DNA from: Streptomyces justiciae | GTDB lineage: Bacteria; Actinomycetota; Actinomycetes; Streptomycetales; Streptomycetaceae | Reading direction: 5' to 3' | Assembly: GCF_015163075.1 (NCBI RefSeq) | Contig: NZ_JADDXU010000004.1 | Location: 248,001 to 312,000 of the forward strand | Length of the DNA stretch: 64,000 nucleotides | Shown here: piece by piece, positions 24,553 through 32,563 of the stretch | How the letters are laid out: each line of letters opens with the position of its first letter | How positions within the stretch are numbered: the stretch's first letter is position 1 | Notes under the pieces: generated by a model | Seen by the model: only the letters and a program-made list of their open reading frames with translations | Database searches by the model: none | Told to the model about the DNA's origin: nothing | Made by a program: the position numbers and the translations under genes

Positions 24553-25973
24553 CCGCCGTGAACACCGTCTCCGACACCGTCCACTACGTCTTCCTGGCCG
24601 CGGCCGCCTGCTTCGTGCTCGGCCTGCACCTGATGAACCACCCGCGCACGGCACGCCGCGGCAACACCCTGTCCGGCGCGGCCATGAGCGTAGCCGTCGC
24701 CGCCACGGTGTGGCTGGTGGCCGACGAGGGCGCGATCAGCCGTACCGGCTGGCTCGTGCTGGTCAGCGGCGGCCTCCTCGGCGCGGCGCTCGGCTTGTGG
24801 GCCGCGCGTGCGGTGCGGATGACCGCCATGCCCCAACTCGTCAGTCTCTTCAACGCGGTCGGTGGCGGGGCCGCCGCGCTGATCGCGGTCAACGACCTGC
24901 TCCAGGCCGACGCCCCGGCCACGATCGGGGCCCGGGTGTCGCTCCCCGCGGGCCTGGACATCGTCATCGGCGCGGTCACCTTCTCCGGCTCACTGATCGC
25001 CGCAGGCAAGCTCCAGGGCGTCGTCCCCGGCGCGCCGGTGGTCTTCCCCGGGGCGCGGCTGCTGAACGTCCTGCTGCCCGCCTCGTTCGTCGCGGGCACG
25101 GCCTGGCTGGTGCTGATGCCCGAGTCCCGCACCGCTCTGTACGGACTCACGGCGGTGGCGCTGCTGTTCGGCGTGACGATGGTGCTGCCGATCGGCGGCG
25201 CCGACATGCCCGTCGTCATCGCCCTGCTGAACGCCTTCACCGGCTCCGCGGTCGCGATGGCGGGCTTCGTGCTCGACGAGACCGCGCTGATCATCGCGGG
25301 CATGCTGGTCAGCTCCTCCGGCGGCATCCTGACCAAGCTGATGGCCGACGCCATGAACCGGTCCGTCGCGAACATCGTGGTGGGCGGCTTCGGCACCGGC
25401 GACAGCGCACCCACGGCGGCCGGATCGGGCGCCCCGGCCCAGGTCCGCTCGGTCTCCGCCGACGACGTGGCGATCCAGCTGGCCTACGCGAGCAAGGTCG
25501 TCCTCGTCCCCGGCTACGGCCTCGCCGCCGCCCAGGCCCAGCACGAACTCGGCGACCTGGCCAAGCTGCTGACCGACCACGGCATCGACGTCAGCTACGC
25601 CGTCCACCCGGTCGCCGGCCGGATGCCGGGCCACATGAACGTGCTGCTGGCCGAGGCGAACGTGCCCTACACCCAGCTCAAGGAGATGGACGACATCAAC
25701 CCCGAGTTCCCGCAGGCGGACGTCGCCCTGGTGATCGGCGCGAACGACGTGACCAACCCGATCGCCCGGCGCCCCGGCAACGCGATCTCCGGGATGCCGA
25801 TCCTCGACGTGGACAAGGCGAAGAGCGTCGTCGTCATCAAGCGCTCCATGGGGCACGGCTACGCGGGCGTCGACAACGAGCTCTACACCGACCCGCGGAC
25901 CGGCATGTTCTTCACCGACGCGAAGCAGGGGCTGGCCGAACTCAAGGCGGCGGTTGCGGAGTTCGTCACCTGA
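24549..25973 (+). CDS. pntB: NAD(P) transhydrogenase subunit beta
   Basis: A 474-residue subunit. About 280 residues of membrane helices come first. The C-terminal NADP(H)-binding dIII domain follows, with VPGYGLAAAQAQHELGDLA, RMPGHMNVLLAEANVPY, VIGANDVTNP and KRSMGHGYAGVDNELY. These are diagnostic PntB motifs. The GTG at 24549 overlaps the pntAB stop; an in-frame GTG nine bases later is an alternative. The enzyme uses the proton gradient to drive NADPH formation or runs in reverse. Confidence 0.95.
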   Translation: MTAVNTVSDTVHYVFLAAAACFVLGLHLMNHPRTARRGNTLSGAAMSVAVAATVWLVADEGAISRTGWLVLVSGGLLGAALGLWAARAVRMTAMPQLVSLFNAVGGGAAALIAVNDLLQADAPATIGARVSLPAGLDIVIGAVTFSGSLIAAGKLQGVVPGAPVVFPGARLLNVLLPASFVAGTAWLVLMPESRTALYGLTAVALLFGVTMVLPIGGADMPVVIALLNAFTGSAVAMAGFVLDETALIIAGMLVSSSGGILTKLMADAMNRSVANIVVGGFGTGDSAPTAAGSGAPAQVRSVSADDVAIQLAYASKVVLVPGYGLAAAQAQHELGDLAKLLTDHGIDVSYAVHPVAGRMPGHMNVLLAEANVPYTQLKEMDDINPEFPQADVALVIGANDVTNPIARRPGNAISGMPILDVDKAKSVVVIKRSMGHGYAGVDNELYTDPRTGMFFTDAKQGLAELKAAVAEFVT

Positions 25974-25983
25974 GCGGGCGCCA

Positions 25984-26018
25984 GGGCCGAGTGGCTCCCC
26001 GACGGGACCGCTCGGCCC
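25984..26018. promoter_or_regulatory. Tandem DevR/OsdR-like dyads upstream of hsp20
   Basis: GGGCC-GAGT-GGCTC (25984-25997) and GGACC-GCTC-GGCCC (26005-26018) have centres 21 bp apart. The nearer one is 80 bp before the Hsp20 ATG at 26092. Confidence 0.6.
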
Positions 26019-26091
26019 ACGCGGGGCGGGGCCCGCGGCGCGACGCTGGAAGTGACGAGGAGGCAAGGAAGAAGGGAAGAAGGAGGGAGAC

Positions 26092-26514
26092 ATGAGCGGC
26101 ATGATCGAGCGGCTGCCCCTCTGGCCCACGCTGCCCGACCTGTTCGGCTGGGTCGAGGGCGGGCTGCCCGGGGCGCACATGGCCGTCGGCACGCACGGCA
26201 TCCGCATAGAGGAGCACCTCGCGGACGAGACATACGTGCTGCGGGCGGAGCTGCCGGGGATCGACCCCGCCCAGGACGTCGAGATCACCGTCACAGAAGG
26301 CGTCCTGACCCTGCGGGCCGAGCGCGGTGAGGAGACCAAGGAGAAGCAGCGCACGGAGTTCCGCTACGGGACCTTCACCCGTTCCGTCCGGCTGCCCGCC
26401 GGAGCCAAGGGCGAAGAGGCGACCGCGGAGTACAAGGACGGCGTCCTGACCATCACGGTCCCGGTGCCCGAGGCGAAGGCGGACACCCGGACCATCCCGG
26501 TGCGGCGCGGCTGA
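26092..26514 (+). CDS. Small heat shock protein, Hsp20/alpha-crystallin
   Basis: A 140-residue chaperone, paralogue of the one at 17101-17514. The alpha-crystallin domain runs from IRIEEHLADETYVLRAELPG to EYKDGVLTITVPVP, with the signature AEYKDGVL and a C-terminal TIPV motif. GAAGGAGGGAG precedes the ATG. It stands alone, with tandem dyads upstream and a hairpin downstream. Role and mechanism are as for its paralogue. The two proteins differ mainly in the N-terminal arm. Confidence 0.95.
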   Translation: MSGMIERLPLWPTLPDLFGWVEGGLPGAHMAVGTHGIRIEEHLADETYVLRAELPGIDPAQDVEITVTEGVLTLRAERGEETKEKQRTEFRYGTFTRSVRLPAGAKGEEATAEYKDGVLTITVPVPEAKADTRTIPVRRG

Positions 26515-26541
26515 GCGCGGGTTTTCCCCCGGGCCGCACCT

Positions 26542-26576
26542 TGTGCGCAGCCGGCGCGTGGGCCCGGCTGCGCACA
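26542..26576. terminator. Hairpin after hsp20
   Basis: A 13-bp perfect stem pairs 26542-26554 with 26564-26576 around a 9-base loop, 27 bp after the Hsp20 stop. Confidence 0.75.
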
Positions 26577-26620
26577 CGTCTTCCCCGTCCGGCGAGACGC
26601 ACAGCGACGAAGGGACCACC

Positions 26621-27202
26621 ATGCCCGCCACGACGCACGACACGATCCCCCGGCCCCTCACCCCGGGACCCGAGATGGCCGAACTCGCCCGCTTCTGCCG
26701 GGACATGACCTGGACCGGCCTCGTCGAGGCGGGCGGCATGGGACCGGGGACACCGGCGATGACCGCCCGCGGCCGGGGCACCCATGAGTCCATCCAGGAC
26801 GGCCGCTGGATCGTCGGCACCTACGAGCAGGACCAGTACCTGCTCGACGGCACCCACGTCCTGACCTGGCAGCTCCACTGGGTGGTCGGCTGGGCGCCGC
26901 AGACCGGCGACTACCGGGCCACCCTCGCGGACAACTACGGCCGCTCAGGCGTCCTGCGGGGCCGCATCGACGGCGACCGGCTGATCTTCGAACAAGTCGG
27001 CGAGGAGCCCGTCCGGCTGCGCCTGGTGTGGGACGCGAACGATCCGCAGGACCCGGTGTGGAGCAACGAGACGTCGGCCGACGGCGGGCCCTGGACGCTG
27101 GTCGAGGCCTACCACTGCACGCCGGTGCGGCCCCGACCGCGGGAGGCACGGGATGCGCGTGACCGGAACCGGGAACACCCGGGTGCCGACACCCACCGCT
27201 GA
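26621..27202 (+). CDS. DUF1579-like protein
   Basis: A 193-residue protein. The central region (FCRDMTWTGLVEAGGMGPGT; RGRGTHESIQDGRWIVGTYE; HWVVGWAPQTGDYRATLADN) resembles DUF1579, a beta-rich fold of unknown function. No signal peptide is seen, so it is probably cytoplasmic. GAAGGGACC precedes the ATG. Its 3' end overlaps the next gene by 50 bp in a different frame. The last 25 residues are arginine-rich, probably because they share DNA with that start. The function is unknown. Confidence 0.75.
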   Translation: MPATTHDTIPRPLTPGPEMAELARFCRDMTWTGLVEAGGMGPGTPAMTARGRGTHESIQDGRWIVGTYEQDQYLLDGTHVLTWQLHWVVGWAPQTGDYRATLADNYGRSGVLRGRIDGDRLIFEQVGEEPVRLRLVWDANDPQDPVWSNETSADGGPWTLVEAYHCTPVRPRPREARDARDRNREHPGADTHR

Positions 27203-28007
27203 CGGCACGAGCACGGCGGCCCCCGCACGAACCCGCGGCATCGAGACCGGGCCCTTCCCGGCGAGCCGGCGCCCGGTGGTCGCCGCCGAACGGGCCGGCC
27301 GGCGCCGGGCCGCCATGCACAGCCTTGTCGAACTCGACGTCACCACGGCACGCGAGCTGATCGCCGCGGCGGACCGGCCGGTGTCGTTCACGGCGTTCGT
27401 CGCGGCGTCCGTCGCCCGGACCGCGGCCGCCCATCCGCAGACCCACGCCCACCGCGACTGGCGCGGCCGCCTCGTCCGCCACCGGCACGTCGACGTGACC
27501 ACGATGGTGGAGGTCGCGACCGGACAGGGACTCTTCGCGCTCCCGCACGTCCTGAGGGACGCCGACGTACGGGACGTCCACGACCTGACGTCCGAGCTGC
27601 GGGAGGCGAAGGCCGATCCGGCGGCCACCGCAACGGGCGGACTGCTCGAACGCTTCGGCGCCTCGGCGACCCGGGTGCCCGGTCTGCTGCCCCTGATGTA
27701 CACGCTGTTGTCCCGCTCCCCGCGGGTGCGGCAGCTGACCGGGACCGTCGCCGTGACGGCCGTCGGCATGTTCGGCGCCGACGGCGGCTTCGGCATCGCC
27801 CCGCCCACCGTCATGCCGCTTCAGGTGGTGGTCGGCGGCCCGGCCGAGCGGCCGCGCGTGACGGACGGCCGGATCGGACCGCGTACGGTGCTGGACCTGA
27901 CCGTGACCTTCGACCACAACGTGATCGACGGCGCTCCCGCCGCCCGCTTCATGGCCGACCTGCGGCGGTGCGTCGAGTCGGCCGAGGTGCTCTGCGCGGC
28001 CGGATGA
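27153..28007 (+). CDS. Lone 2-oxoacid dehydrogenase E2-type acyltransferase domain
   Basis: A 284-residue protein equal to only the catalytic core of E2 acyltransferases. It has no lipoyl domain and no E1/E3-binding domain. The active-site motif H-x3-D-G is present as TFDHNVIDGAPAARF near residue 255. The segment RRPVVAAERAGRRRAAMHSL matches the start of the core. GGGAGGCACGGG directly precedes the ATG, which supports a start inside the preceding gene. Without a lipoyl arm it cannot serve a normal dehydrogenase complex unless another lipoyl protein supplies the substrate. The acyl acceptor is unknown; no E1 or E3 gene is in the window. Confidence 0.82.
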   Translation: MRVTGTGNTRVPTPTADGTSTAAPARTRGIETGPFPASRRPVVAAERAGRRRAAMHSLVELDVTTARELIAAADRPVSFTAFVAASVARTAAAHPQTHAHRDWRGRLVRHRHVDVTTMVEVATGQGLFALPHVLRDADVRDVHDLTSELREAKADPAATATGGLLERFGASATRVPGLLPLMYTLLSRSPRVRQLTGTVAVTAVGMFGADGGFGIAPPTVMPLQVVVGGPAERPRVTDGRIGPRTVLDLTVTFDHNVIDGAPAARFMADLRRCVESAEVLCAAG

Positions 28008-28023
28008 CCGTGGGTGCGGTCCC

Positions 28024-28542
28024 TCAGGCCCGGCTCGTGCGCGTCAGCTGCTCGGCGATCTCCGACGCCCACGCGTCGATCGCGGTCCAGTCGCGGTGGT
28101 CGCCGAACCGGCCGCCCATCAGCCGGAACAGCACCCGCCCGGAGCGCGGCAGTTGGTTCCGTGCGATGACGCCGGTGAACAACTCGTGTCCCAGGTAGGG
28201 CAGTTGCCCCGGCAGCGTCCGGAGGACGACCGGGATCTCCTGGGCCGCCAGCCGCTTCCACGGCCCGCGCAGCGCGCCCGGCATGCCGACGCTGAACAGC
28301 CACACCGGCCGGGAACCCAGCACGTCGAGGTTCTCGCGCACGAAGGTCCGCGCCGGTTCCAGCCACGCCTGGTCGTGCACGGCGCTGCCGAGCACGAACG
28401 CGCGGTAGGCGTCGGCGTCGTCCACCGTTTCGAGGGCCCTCGCCTCCGCCTTGAGACCAGCCCGGCAGATCGTCGTGGCCAGTCGCTCGGCGATCCCGCG
28501 CGTGGAACCGTGCGCGGACGCGTATCCCACCAGGACGTCCAT
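28024..28542 (-). CDS. Flavodoxin-domain protein, HemG-like
   Basis: A 172-residue relative of the protein at 16593-17090. The FMN loop is VGYASAHGSTRGIAERLATT, and VLGSAVHDQAWLEPARTFV and VWLFSVGMPG follow in the same order. GAGGTGAGG precedes the ATG at 28542. It is convergent with the E2-domain gene (16 bp apart) and divergent from the GerMN lipoprotein gene. It may act as an electron carrier or a protoporphyrinogen oxidase; the context does not decide. Confidence 0.85.
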   Translation of the reverse strand: MDVLVGYASAHGSTRGIAERLATTICRAGLKAEARALETVDDADAYRAFVLGSAVHDQAWLEPARTFVRENLDVLGSRPVWLFSVGMPGALRGPWKRLAAQEIPVVLRTLPGQLPYLGHELFTGVIARNQLPRSGRVLFRLMGGRFGDHRDWTAIDAWASEIAEQLTRTSRA

Positions 28543-28709
28543 GACCTCACCTCGACCTTCCTCGGTGGCCTCGTGAGCCCCGCGGAGCGTGTCGTCCCAC
28601 GATCCACCGGGCGGGGGTGGCGGGCCATGGGCCGACAGGTACTGCCGCGCACCCGAACGACCCCCCGTGGCAGGGCGCTCGGCGCCGGGATCCCACGGTG
28701 CGTCAAGGG

Positions 28710-28745
28710 CGGCCGAGTGGCCCTCCGGCCGGTGCCGGACGGCCC
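28710..28745. promoter_or_regulatory. Degenerate tandem dyads in divergent promoter
   Basis: CGGCC-GAGT-GGCCC (28710-28723) and GTGCC-GGAC-GGCCC (28732-28745) have centres 22 bp apart. They lie between the flavodoxin and lipoprotein genes. Right halves match well and left halves poorly. Confidence 0.38.
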
Positions 28746-28819
28746 ATCCGTTCGGACCCGTACGGCACTTGGGGCGACTCGACGGACGGAGTTCGCTGGA
28801 AGTGTCGTAGGAGGCTGCC

Positions 28820-29854
28820 ATGAGTGTCGACAACGCGACCATGCATCACGGGCCGTACCGACTGCGCCGCACGCTGGTCCTCGCCACGGCCGTCGTGCTG
28901 GCGTCGTCGCTGGCCACCGCATGTGGACAGGACGACGGCAGTGGGGGGACGTCCGCCGGCGCCGACCGGACGGGAACCCCGAGCGCCCCGGACACGGACG
29001 GCACCACGGGAGGGACGGGCGGGAGCGGCGACACCACTCCCGGCCAGGGCGGCACCCACGCTCCCACCATGCCCGGCATGCCGAACGGCACGACCATGCC
29101 GTCGATGCCGTCGATGCCGACCGCTCCAGGCCAGGGACACCATCAGATCCGTACCTCGGTGTACTTCCTGCACGGGGAGCAGGTCTCGCCCGCTCCGCGG
29201 ACCGTGACGGCACCGACCACCGCGGCCGCGGCGCTACGGGCCCTGCTGGCCGGGCCCAGCCGGTACGAGAGCCGGAACGGCCGCACCACCGCCATTCCCT
29301 CAGGGACGACGCTGCGTTCGATCGTGGTCCGCCGTCATGCGGCGACGATCGACCTGTCCGGGCGCTACGACGACGGCGGCGGGAGCCTGTCGATGCAGGC
29401 CCGGCTCGCGCAGGTCGTCTTCACCGCGACTCGGTTCCCGTCGATCGAGAAGGTCCGGTTCGAGCTGGACGGCAAGCCGGTGACGTCCTTCGGCGGCGAG
29501 GGCATCGTCCTCAACCACCCCGTGGGCCGCGCCGACTTCGAGGACCTTGCCCCGCAGATCCTCGTCGAGTCGCCGCTGATCGGCGACACCGTCCGCAGCC
29601 CGGTCAGGGTGTGGGGGAGCGCCAACACCTTCGAGGCGACGTTCCGGTTGAAGATCACCGACGCGGCCGGGCGTACCGCGGCCGACGTCCATGTCACCGC
29701 GACCTCCGGCACCGGGACCCGCGGCACGTTCGACGTGACGATCCCCTACCGGGCCATCCGGTCCGGCGCCGGGACGCTCACCGCGTACTGGAACTCGCTG
29801 GAGGACGGTCACCCGGTGATCGAGGACACGGTGCCACTGACGGTCCAGCGGTGA
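28820..29854 (+). CDS. Lipoprotein with GerMN and Gmad2-like domains
   Basis: A 344-residue secreted lipoprotein. The signal peptide ends in a lipobox LATAC with the modified cysteine at C35. A low-complexity Gly/Ser/Thr and Met-Pro linker (repeated PSMPSMPT) covers about residues 36-105. A GerMN-like domain follows (SVYFLHGEQ...AALRALLAGPSRYE...IPSGTTLRSIVV...ATIDLS). A C-terminal immunoglobulin-like Gmad2 domain (ILVESPLIGDTVRSPVRVWG) ends the protein. GGAGGCTGCC precedes the ATG. GerMN-Gmad2 proteins are found on Gram-positive cell surfaces, and their function is poorly known. Confidence 0.88.
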   Translation: MSVDNATMHHGPYRLRRTLVLATAVVLASSLATACGQDDGSGGTSAGADRTGTPSAPDTDGTTGGTGGSGDTTPGQGGTHAPTMPGMPNGTTMPSMPSMPTAPGQGHHQIRTSVYFLHGEQVSPAPRTVTAPTTAAAALRALLAGPSRYESRNGRTTAIPSGTTLRSIVVRRHAATIDLSGRYDDGGGSLSMQARLAQVVFTATRFPSIEKVRFELDGKPVTSFGGEGIVLNHPVGRADFEDLAPQILVESPLIGDTVRSPVRVWGSANTFEATFRLKITDAAGRTAADVHVTATSGTGTRGTFDVTIPYRAIRSGAGTLTAYWNSLEDGHPVIEDTVPLTVQR

Positions 29855-29907
29855 CGGGACGACGGCAGGAGTGGTCGCGGACAGCTCGGAGGTGAAGGGC
29901 GTCAAAG

Positions 29908-29939
29908 AGCGGGGCACGGTGGGAACACCGTGCCCCGCT
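29908..29939. terminator. Strong bidirectional terminator hairpin
   Basis: A 14-bp perfect stem pairs 29908-29921 with 29926-29939 around a GGAA loop. It lies between the convergent lipoprotein and DUF1876 genes. Confidence 0.88.
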
Positions 29940-29959
29940 GTGCGGTTCCGGCCCGCCCG

Positions 29960-30229
29960 TCAGGCCTGGAACCACGCCTGGACCGGCCCGGCCAACTCCA
30001 CGATGTCGTCGGCGGCGACGTCGTGCAGCCTGATGGCGAGGTCCTCCAGCGCGCGGCTCGCGGCGAGCTCGTCACCGATCTCCGGGACGGGCCGGTCGAT
30101 CGGGTTGCGGCGGGCCAGCCCACGGCCGGTGAGCGTGGAGGTGTCCCGCGTGGCCAGGACGGCGCGCGCGTGCGTCTCGTCGCCTTCCTCACTGATGTAG
30201 AGGTGAACGGTCCACTGCTTCGCTTCCAT
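29960..30229 (-). CDS. DUF1876 protein, Rv1738-like
   Basis: An 89-residue protein: a beta-strand start (KQWTVHLYISEEGDETHARAV), an N-P-x-D-x-P-V-P-E-I-G-D-E-L segment, then a helix (ASRALEDLAIRLHD). This is the DUF1876 family, which includes Rv1738 and Rv2632c of M. tuberculosis. Rv1738 is among the most strongly hypoxia-induced DosR genes, and its fold resembles ribosome hibernation factors. GGAAGTG precedes the ATG at 30229. A role in translational shutdown is inference from that homology only. Confidence 0.85.
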   Translation of the reverse strand: MEAKQWTVHLYISEEGDETHARAVLATRDTSTLTGRGLARRNPIDRPVPEIGDELAASRALEDLAIRLHDVAADDIVELAGPVQAWFQA

Positions 30230-30327
30230 CGTGATCACTTCCGTCCCACTGCTCGTCCTCCGCTTTCCAGCCTGCGCCCGCCGAGACGGCGGGTCCAGGA
30301 GCCGAAAGGCCCTCACCACCAGGGTGA

Positions 30328-30780
30328 TCAGGGCTCCAGTTCGACGCTGACCTCGGGCGGCTCGTGCAAGGTGTTGTGGATGGTGCAGTGCGAGGCGACG
30401 GCCAGCAGGGCGGCGCGGCGCTGCTCGGACAGCGCGGGCGGCAGCGCGATGACGACCCGGATGGAACCGACGCGCGCCGGCCGGTCGGTGGCCATGGTGA
30501 ACTCGGCGCGGACCCGCAGCCCCGAATGGTGCAGGCCGTGCCGCGTCAGGTACCGGCCCGCGTAGAAGGCGACGCAGGTGGCCAGGGAGGCGGCGAACAG
30601 CTCGGTCGGTGTGGGCGCGGTGTCCGTGCCGCCCGCCTCCGTGGGTTGGTCGACCAGCAGCCGGTGACCACGGACGTCCACCGCGTACGCGTCTCCATGG
30701 ACGTGGGTGACGTCCAGGGTGTGCACCTCGGTCTCCGGCGGCCGGGCCGTGGAGAGAGTCTGTTGTGCCGTACCGGTCAT
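30328..30780 (-). CDS. OsmC/Ohr-family peroxiredoxin-like protein
   Basis: A 150-residue OsmC-fold protein. The two redox cysteines appear in ELFAASLATCVAFYAGRYL and in LLAVASHCTIHNTL, the usual pair for OsmC-type hydroperoxide reductases. GGGAGGCCCGGTC precedes the ATG at 30780. It is divergent from the sulfide:quinone reductase-like gene. In this sulfur-rich neighbourhood it may act on organic peroxides or on thiol species; which is not clear. Confidence 0.9.
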   Translation of the reverse strand: MTGTAQQTLSTARPPETEVHTLDVTHVHGDAYAVDVRGHRLLVDQPTEAGGTDTAPTPTELFAASLATCVAFYAGRYLTRHGLHHSGLRVRAEFTMATDRPARVGSIRVVIALPPALSEQRRAALLAVASHCTIHNTLHEPPEVSVELEP

Positions 30781-30850
30781 GACCGGGCCTCCCTGCTCCT
30801 TGCGCTGTGTCGGCACTTCCAGTGCAGCGCACCCGGGACGGCCCGGCGAG

Positions 30851-30907
30851 GGGCCGACAGGGCGAAGGCATACCCGGCCGGGTACCCGTACCAGGGACCT
30901 GCGGCCC
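30851..30907. promoter_or_regulatory. DevR/OsdR-like dyads between osmC and SQR-like gene
   Basis: GGGAC-CTGC-GGCCC (30894-30907) is centred 43 bp before the SQR-like ATG. It is one base from the sites at 9389 and 41238. A weak copy, GGGCC-GACA-GGGCG (30851-30864), lies 43 bp further upstream, nearer to osmC. Confidence 0.5.
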
Positions 30908-30943
30908 ATGCCCCGGTTCTGCCACCGGTACGACAGTGAAGGC

Positions 30944-32185
30944 ATGAGCACACACATCGTGATTCTCGGCGGGGGCACCGCCGGTACGCTCACCGCCAAC
31001 CGCCTGCGCCGGATGTACGACGCGGGCGAGTGCCGGATCACGGTCGTCGACCAGGACGACGACCACGTCTACCAGCCGGGCCTGCTGTTCCTGCCGTTCG
31101 GCCTGGCCCAGCCGCGCCACCTCGTCCGCTCCCGGCCGCATCAGCTGCACGCCGGCATCGACTACCAGCGGTCCCGCATCGACCGCGTCGACCTCGACGC
31201 GCGCAGGGTCCACTTCGCGGTAGGCGGCTGGGTGGCGTACGACGTCCTCGTGGTCGCCACCGGTGCCCGGCTGCTGCCGGAGGAGACCGAGGGGCTGACC
31301 GGTCCGGGCTGGGGTGAGAACGTCTTCACCTTCTACGACCTGCCGGGCGCGATGAGCCTGCGGCACGCCGTGCAGCGCTTCCGGGGCGGGCGCGTCGTGG
31401 TGAACGTGTCCGATCTGCCGCTCAAGTGCCCGGTGGCGCCCTTGGAGTTCGCCTTCCTCGCCGATTGGTACTTCCGGCGCTGCGGCATCCGCGACCGGGT
31501 GCAGCTGACGTACGCCACCCCGCTGGACGCCGCGTTCACCAAACCGGTCGCCGCGAAGGCCCTCGGCGGGCTCCTGGCGGACAAGGGCATCGAGCTGGTC
31601 ACGGAGTTCACGCTCGGCGAGGTCGACGGCGCGGGTGGACGGCTGGTGTCGTACGACGAACGCGAGGTTCCCTTCGACCTGGCGGTCGTTGTACCGCTGC
31701 ACGGCGGCGCGGCCTACGTGGACCGCTCCCCGGGCTTGGGTGACGAACTCGGCTTCGTCCCCGTCGACCCGCACACCCTCCAGCACCCCGACCGTGCCGA
31801 GGTCTTCGCCATCGGCGACGCGGCCGGACTGTCCGCCTCCAAGGCCGGCTCCGTGGCCCACTTCGAGGGCGAGACGCTCACCGGCAACATCGCCCGCTTC
31901 CTCGCCGGGCGGCCCGTGGAGCCGTCCTACGACGGCCACACCAACTGCTTCGTCGAGACCGGCTTCCACAAGGCACTGCTCATCGACTTCAACTACGACA
32001 CCGAGCCGCTGCCCGGCCACTTCCCGGCCGCGGTCGGCCTGCCGCTGCTGAAGGAGTCGTACGCCAACCACCTCGGCAAGCTGGCCTTCGAGTGGCTGTA
32101 CTGGCACACCCTGCTGCCCGGCCGGGAACTGCCCGGCATCGGGGCGGAGATGCCCGAGCAGGGCAAGACCCGCAGCCCCGCCTGA
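30944..32185 (+). CDS. Sulfide:quinone oxidoreductase-like FAD enzyme
   Basis: A 413-residue flavoprotein. It has the N-terminal FAD loop ILGGGTAGTLTANRL, ATGARL near residue 105, and the second flavin motif EVFAIGDAAGL. C162 (LKCPVAPLEF) matches a redox cysteine of sulfide:quinone reductases, and C335 (TNCFVETGF) may be its partner. The C-terminal region has amphipathic helices as in peripheral membrane SQRs. Only a weak ribosome site (GTGAAGG) precedes the ATG. It is followed after 31 bp by TusE- and DsrE-like genes, which suggests sulfane-sulfur transfer. A second SQR, frameshifted, is at 34830-36054. Confidence 0.88.
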   Translation: MSTHIVILGGGTAGTLTANRLRRMYDAGECRITVVDQDDDHVYQPGLLFLPFGLAQPRHLVRSRPHQLHAGIDYQRSRIDRVDLDARRVHFAVGGWVAYDVLVVATGARLLPEETEGLTGPGWGENVFTFYDLPGAMSLRHAVQRFRGGRVVVNVSDLPLKCPVAPLEFAFLADWYFRRCGIRDRVQLTYATPLDAAFTKPVAAKALGGLLADKGIELVTEFTLGEVDGAGGRLVSYDEREVPFDLAVVVPLHGGAAYVDRSPGLGDELGFVPVDPHTLQHPDRAEVFAIGDAAGLSASKAGSVAHFEGETLTGNIARFLAGRPVEPSYDGHTNCFVETGFHKALLIDFNYDTEPLPGHFPAAVGLPLLKESYANHLGKLAFEWLYWHTLLPGRELPGIGAEMPEQGKTRSPA

Positions 32186-32216
32186 ACCCCGCCGACCGCC
32201 AGGAAAGGACCCGATC

Positions 32217-32534
32217 ATGCCCACCGCCACCTACGCCGACACGGCCGTCCCGGTCGACGACGAGGGCTTCTTCACCGACCCCGGCCGCTGGAGCGAGCCG
32301 ATGGCCGAGCAGATCGCCGAGGAGTCCGGCATCGAGCAGTTGACCGACCGGCACTGGACGGTCATCCGCTTCATGCGTCAGCAGTACGCGGCCAAGGGCA
32401 CAGGCCCCACGGTGCGCGTCCTCGGCAAGACCTCCGGGGTGAGTGTCAAGGAGCTGTACCAGCTCTTCCCCAAGGGCCCGGCGAAGACCGCCGCGAAGAT
32501 CGCCGGAATCCCCAAGCCGCGCGGCTGCATCTGA
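32217..32534 (+). CDS. DsrC/TusE-family sulfur carrier with one C-terminal cysteine
   Basis: A 105-residue DsrC/TusE-fold protein: VPVDDEGFFTDPGRWSEPMA, WTVIRFMRQQYAAKG, VKELYQLFPKGPAKTAAKIAG and a flexible PKPRGCI end. The penultimate C104 (CysA) is kept. The second cysteine of true DsrC, eleven residues earlier, is A93 here, as in TusE-type carriers. AGGAAAGG precedes the ATG. It would accept a persulfide on C104, probably from the DsrE-like partner. No dsrAB genes exist in the window, so dissimilatory sulfite reduction is not implied. Confidence 0.88.
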   Translation: MPTATYADTAVPVDDEGFFTDPGRWSEPMAEQIAEESGIEQLTDRHWTVIRFMRQQYAAKGTGPTVRVLGKTSGVSVKELYQLFPKGPAKTAAKIAGIPKPRGCI

Positions 32535-32563
32535 GCCGCCAAGTCGAAGGAGTGCGAGCCGTC

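Noticed and set aside
29041..29130. Short tandem repeats in the lipoprotein gene (Met-Pro-Ser units)
   Set aside because: They encode a low-complexity surface linker; there is no sign of a mobile or CRISPR-type repeat.
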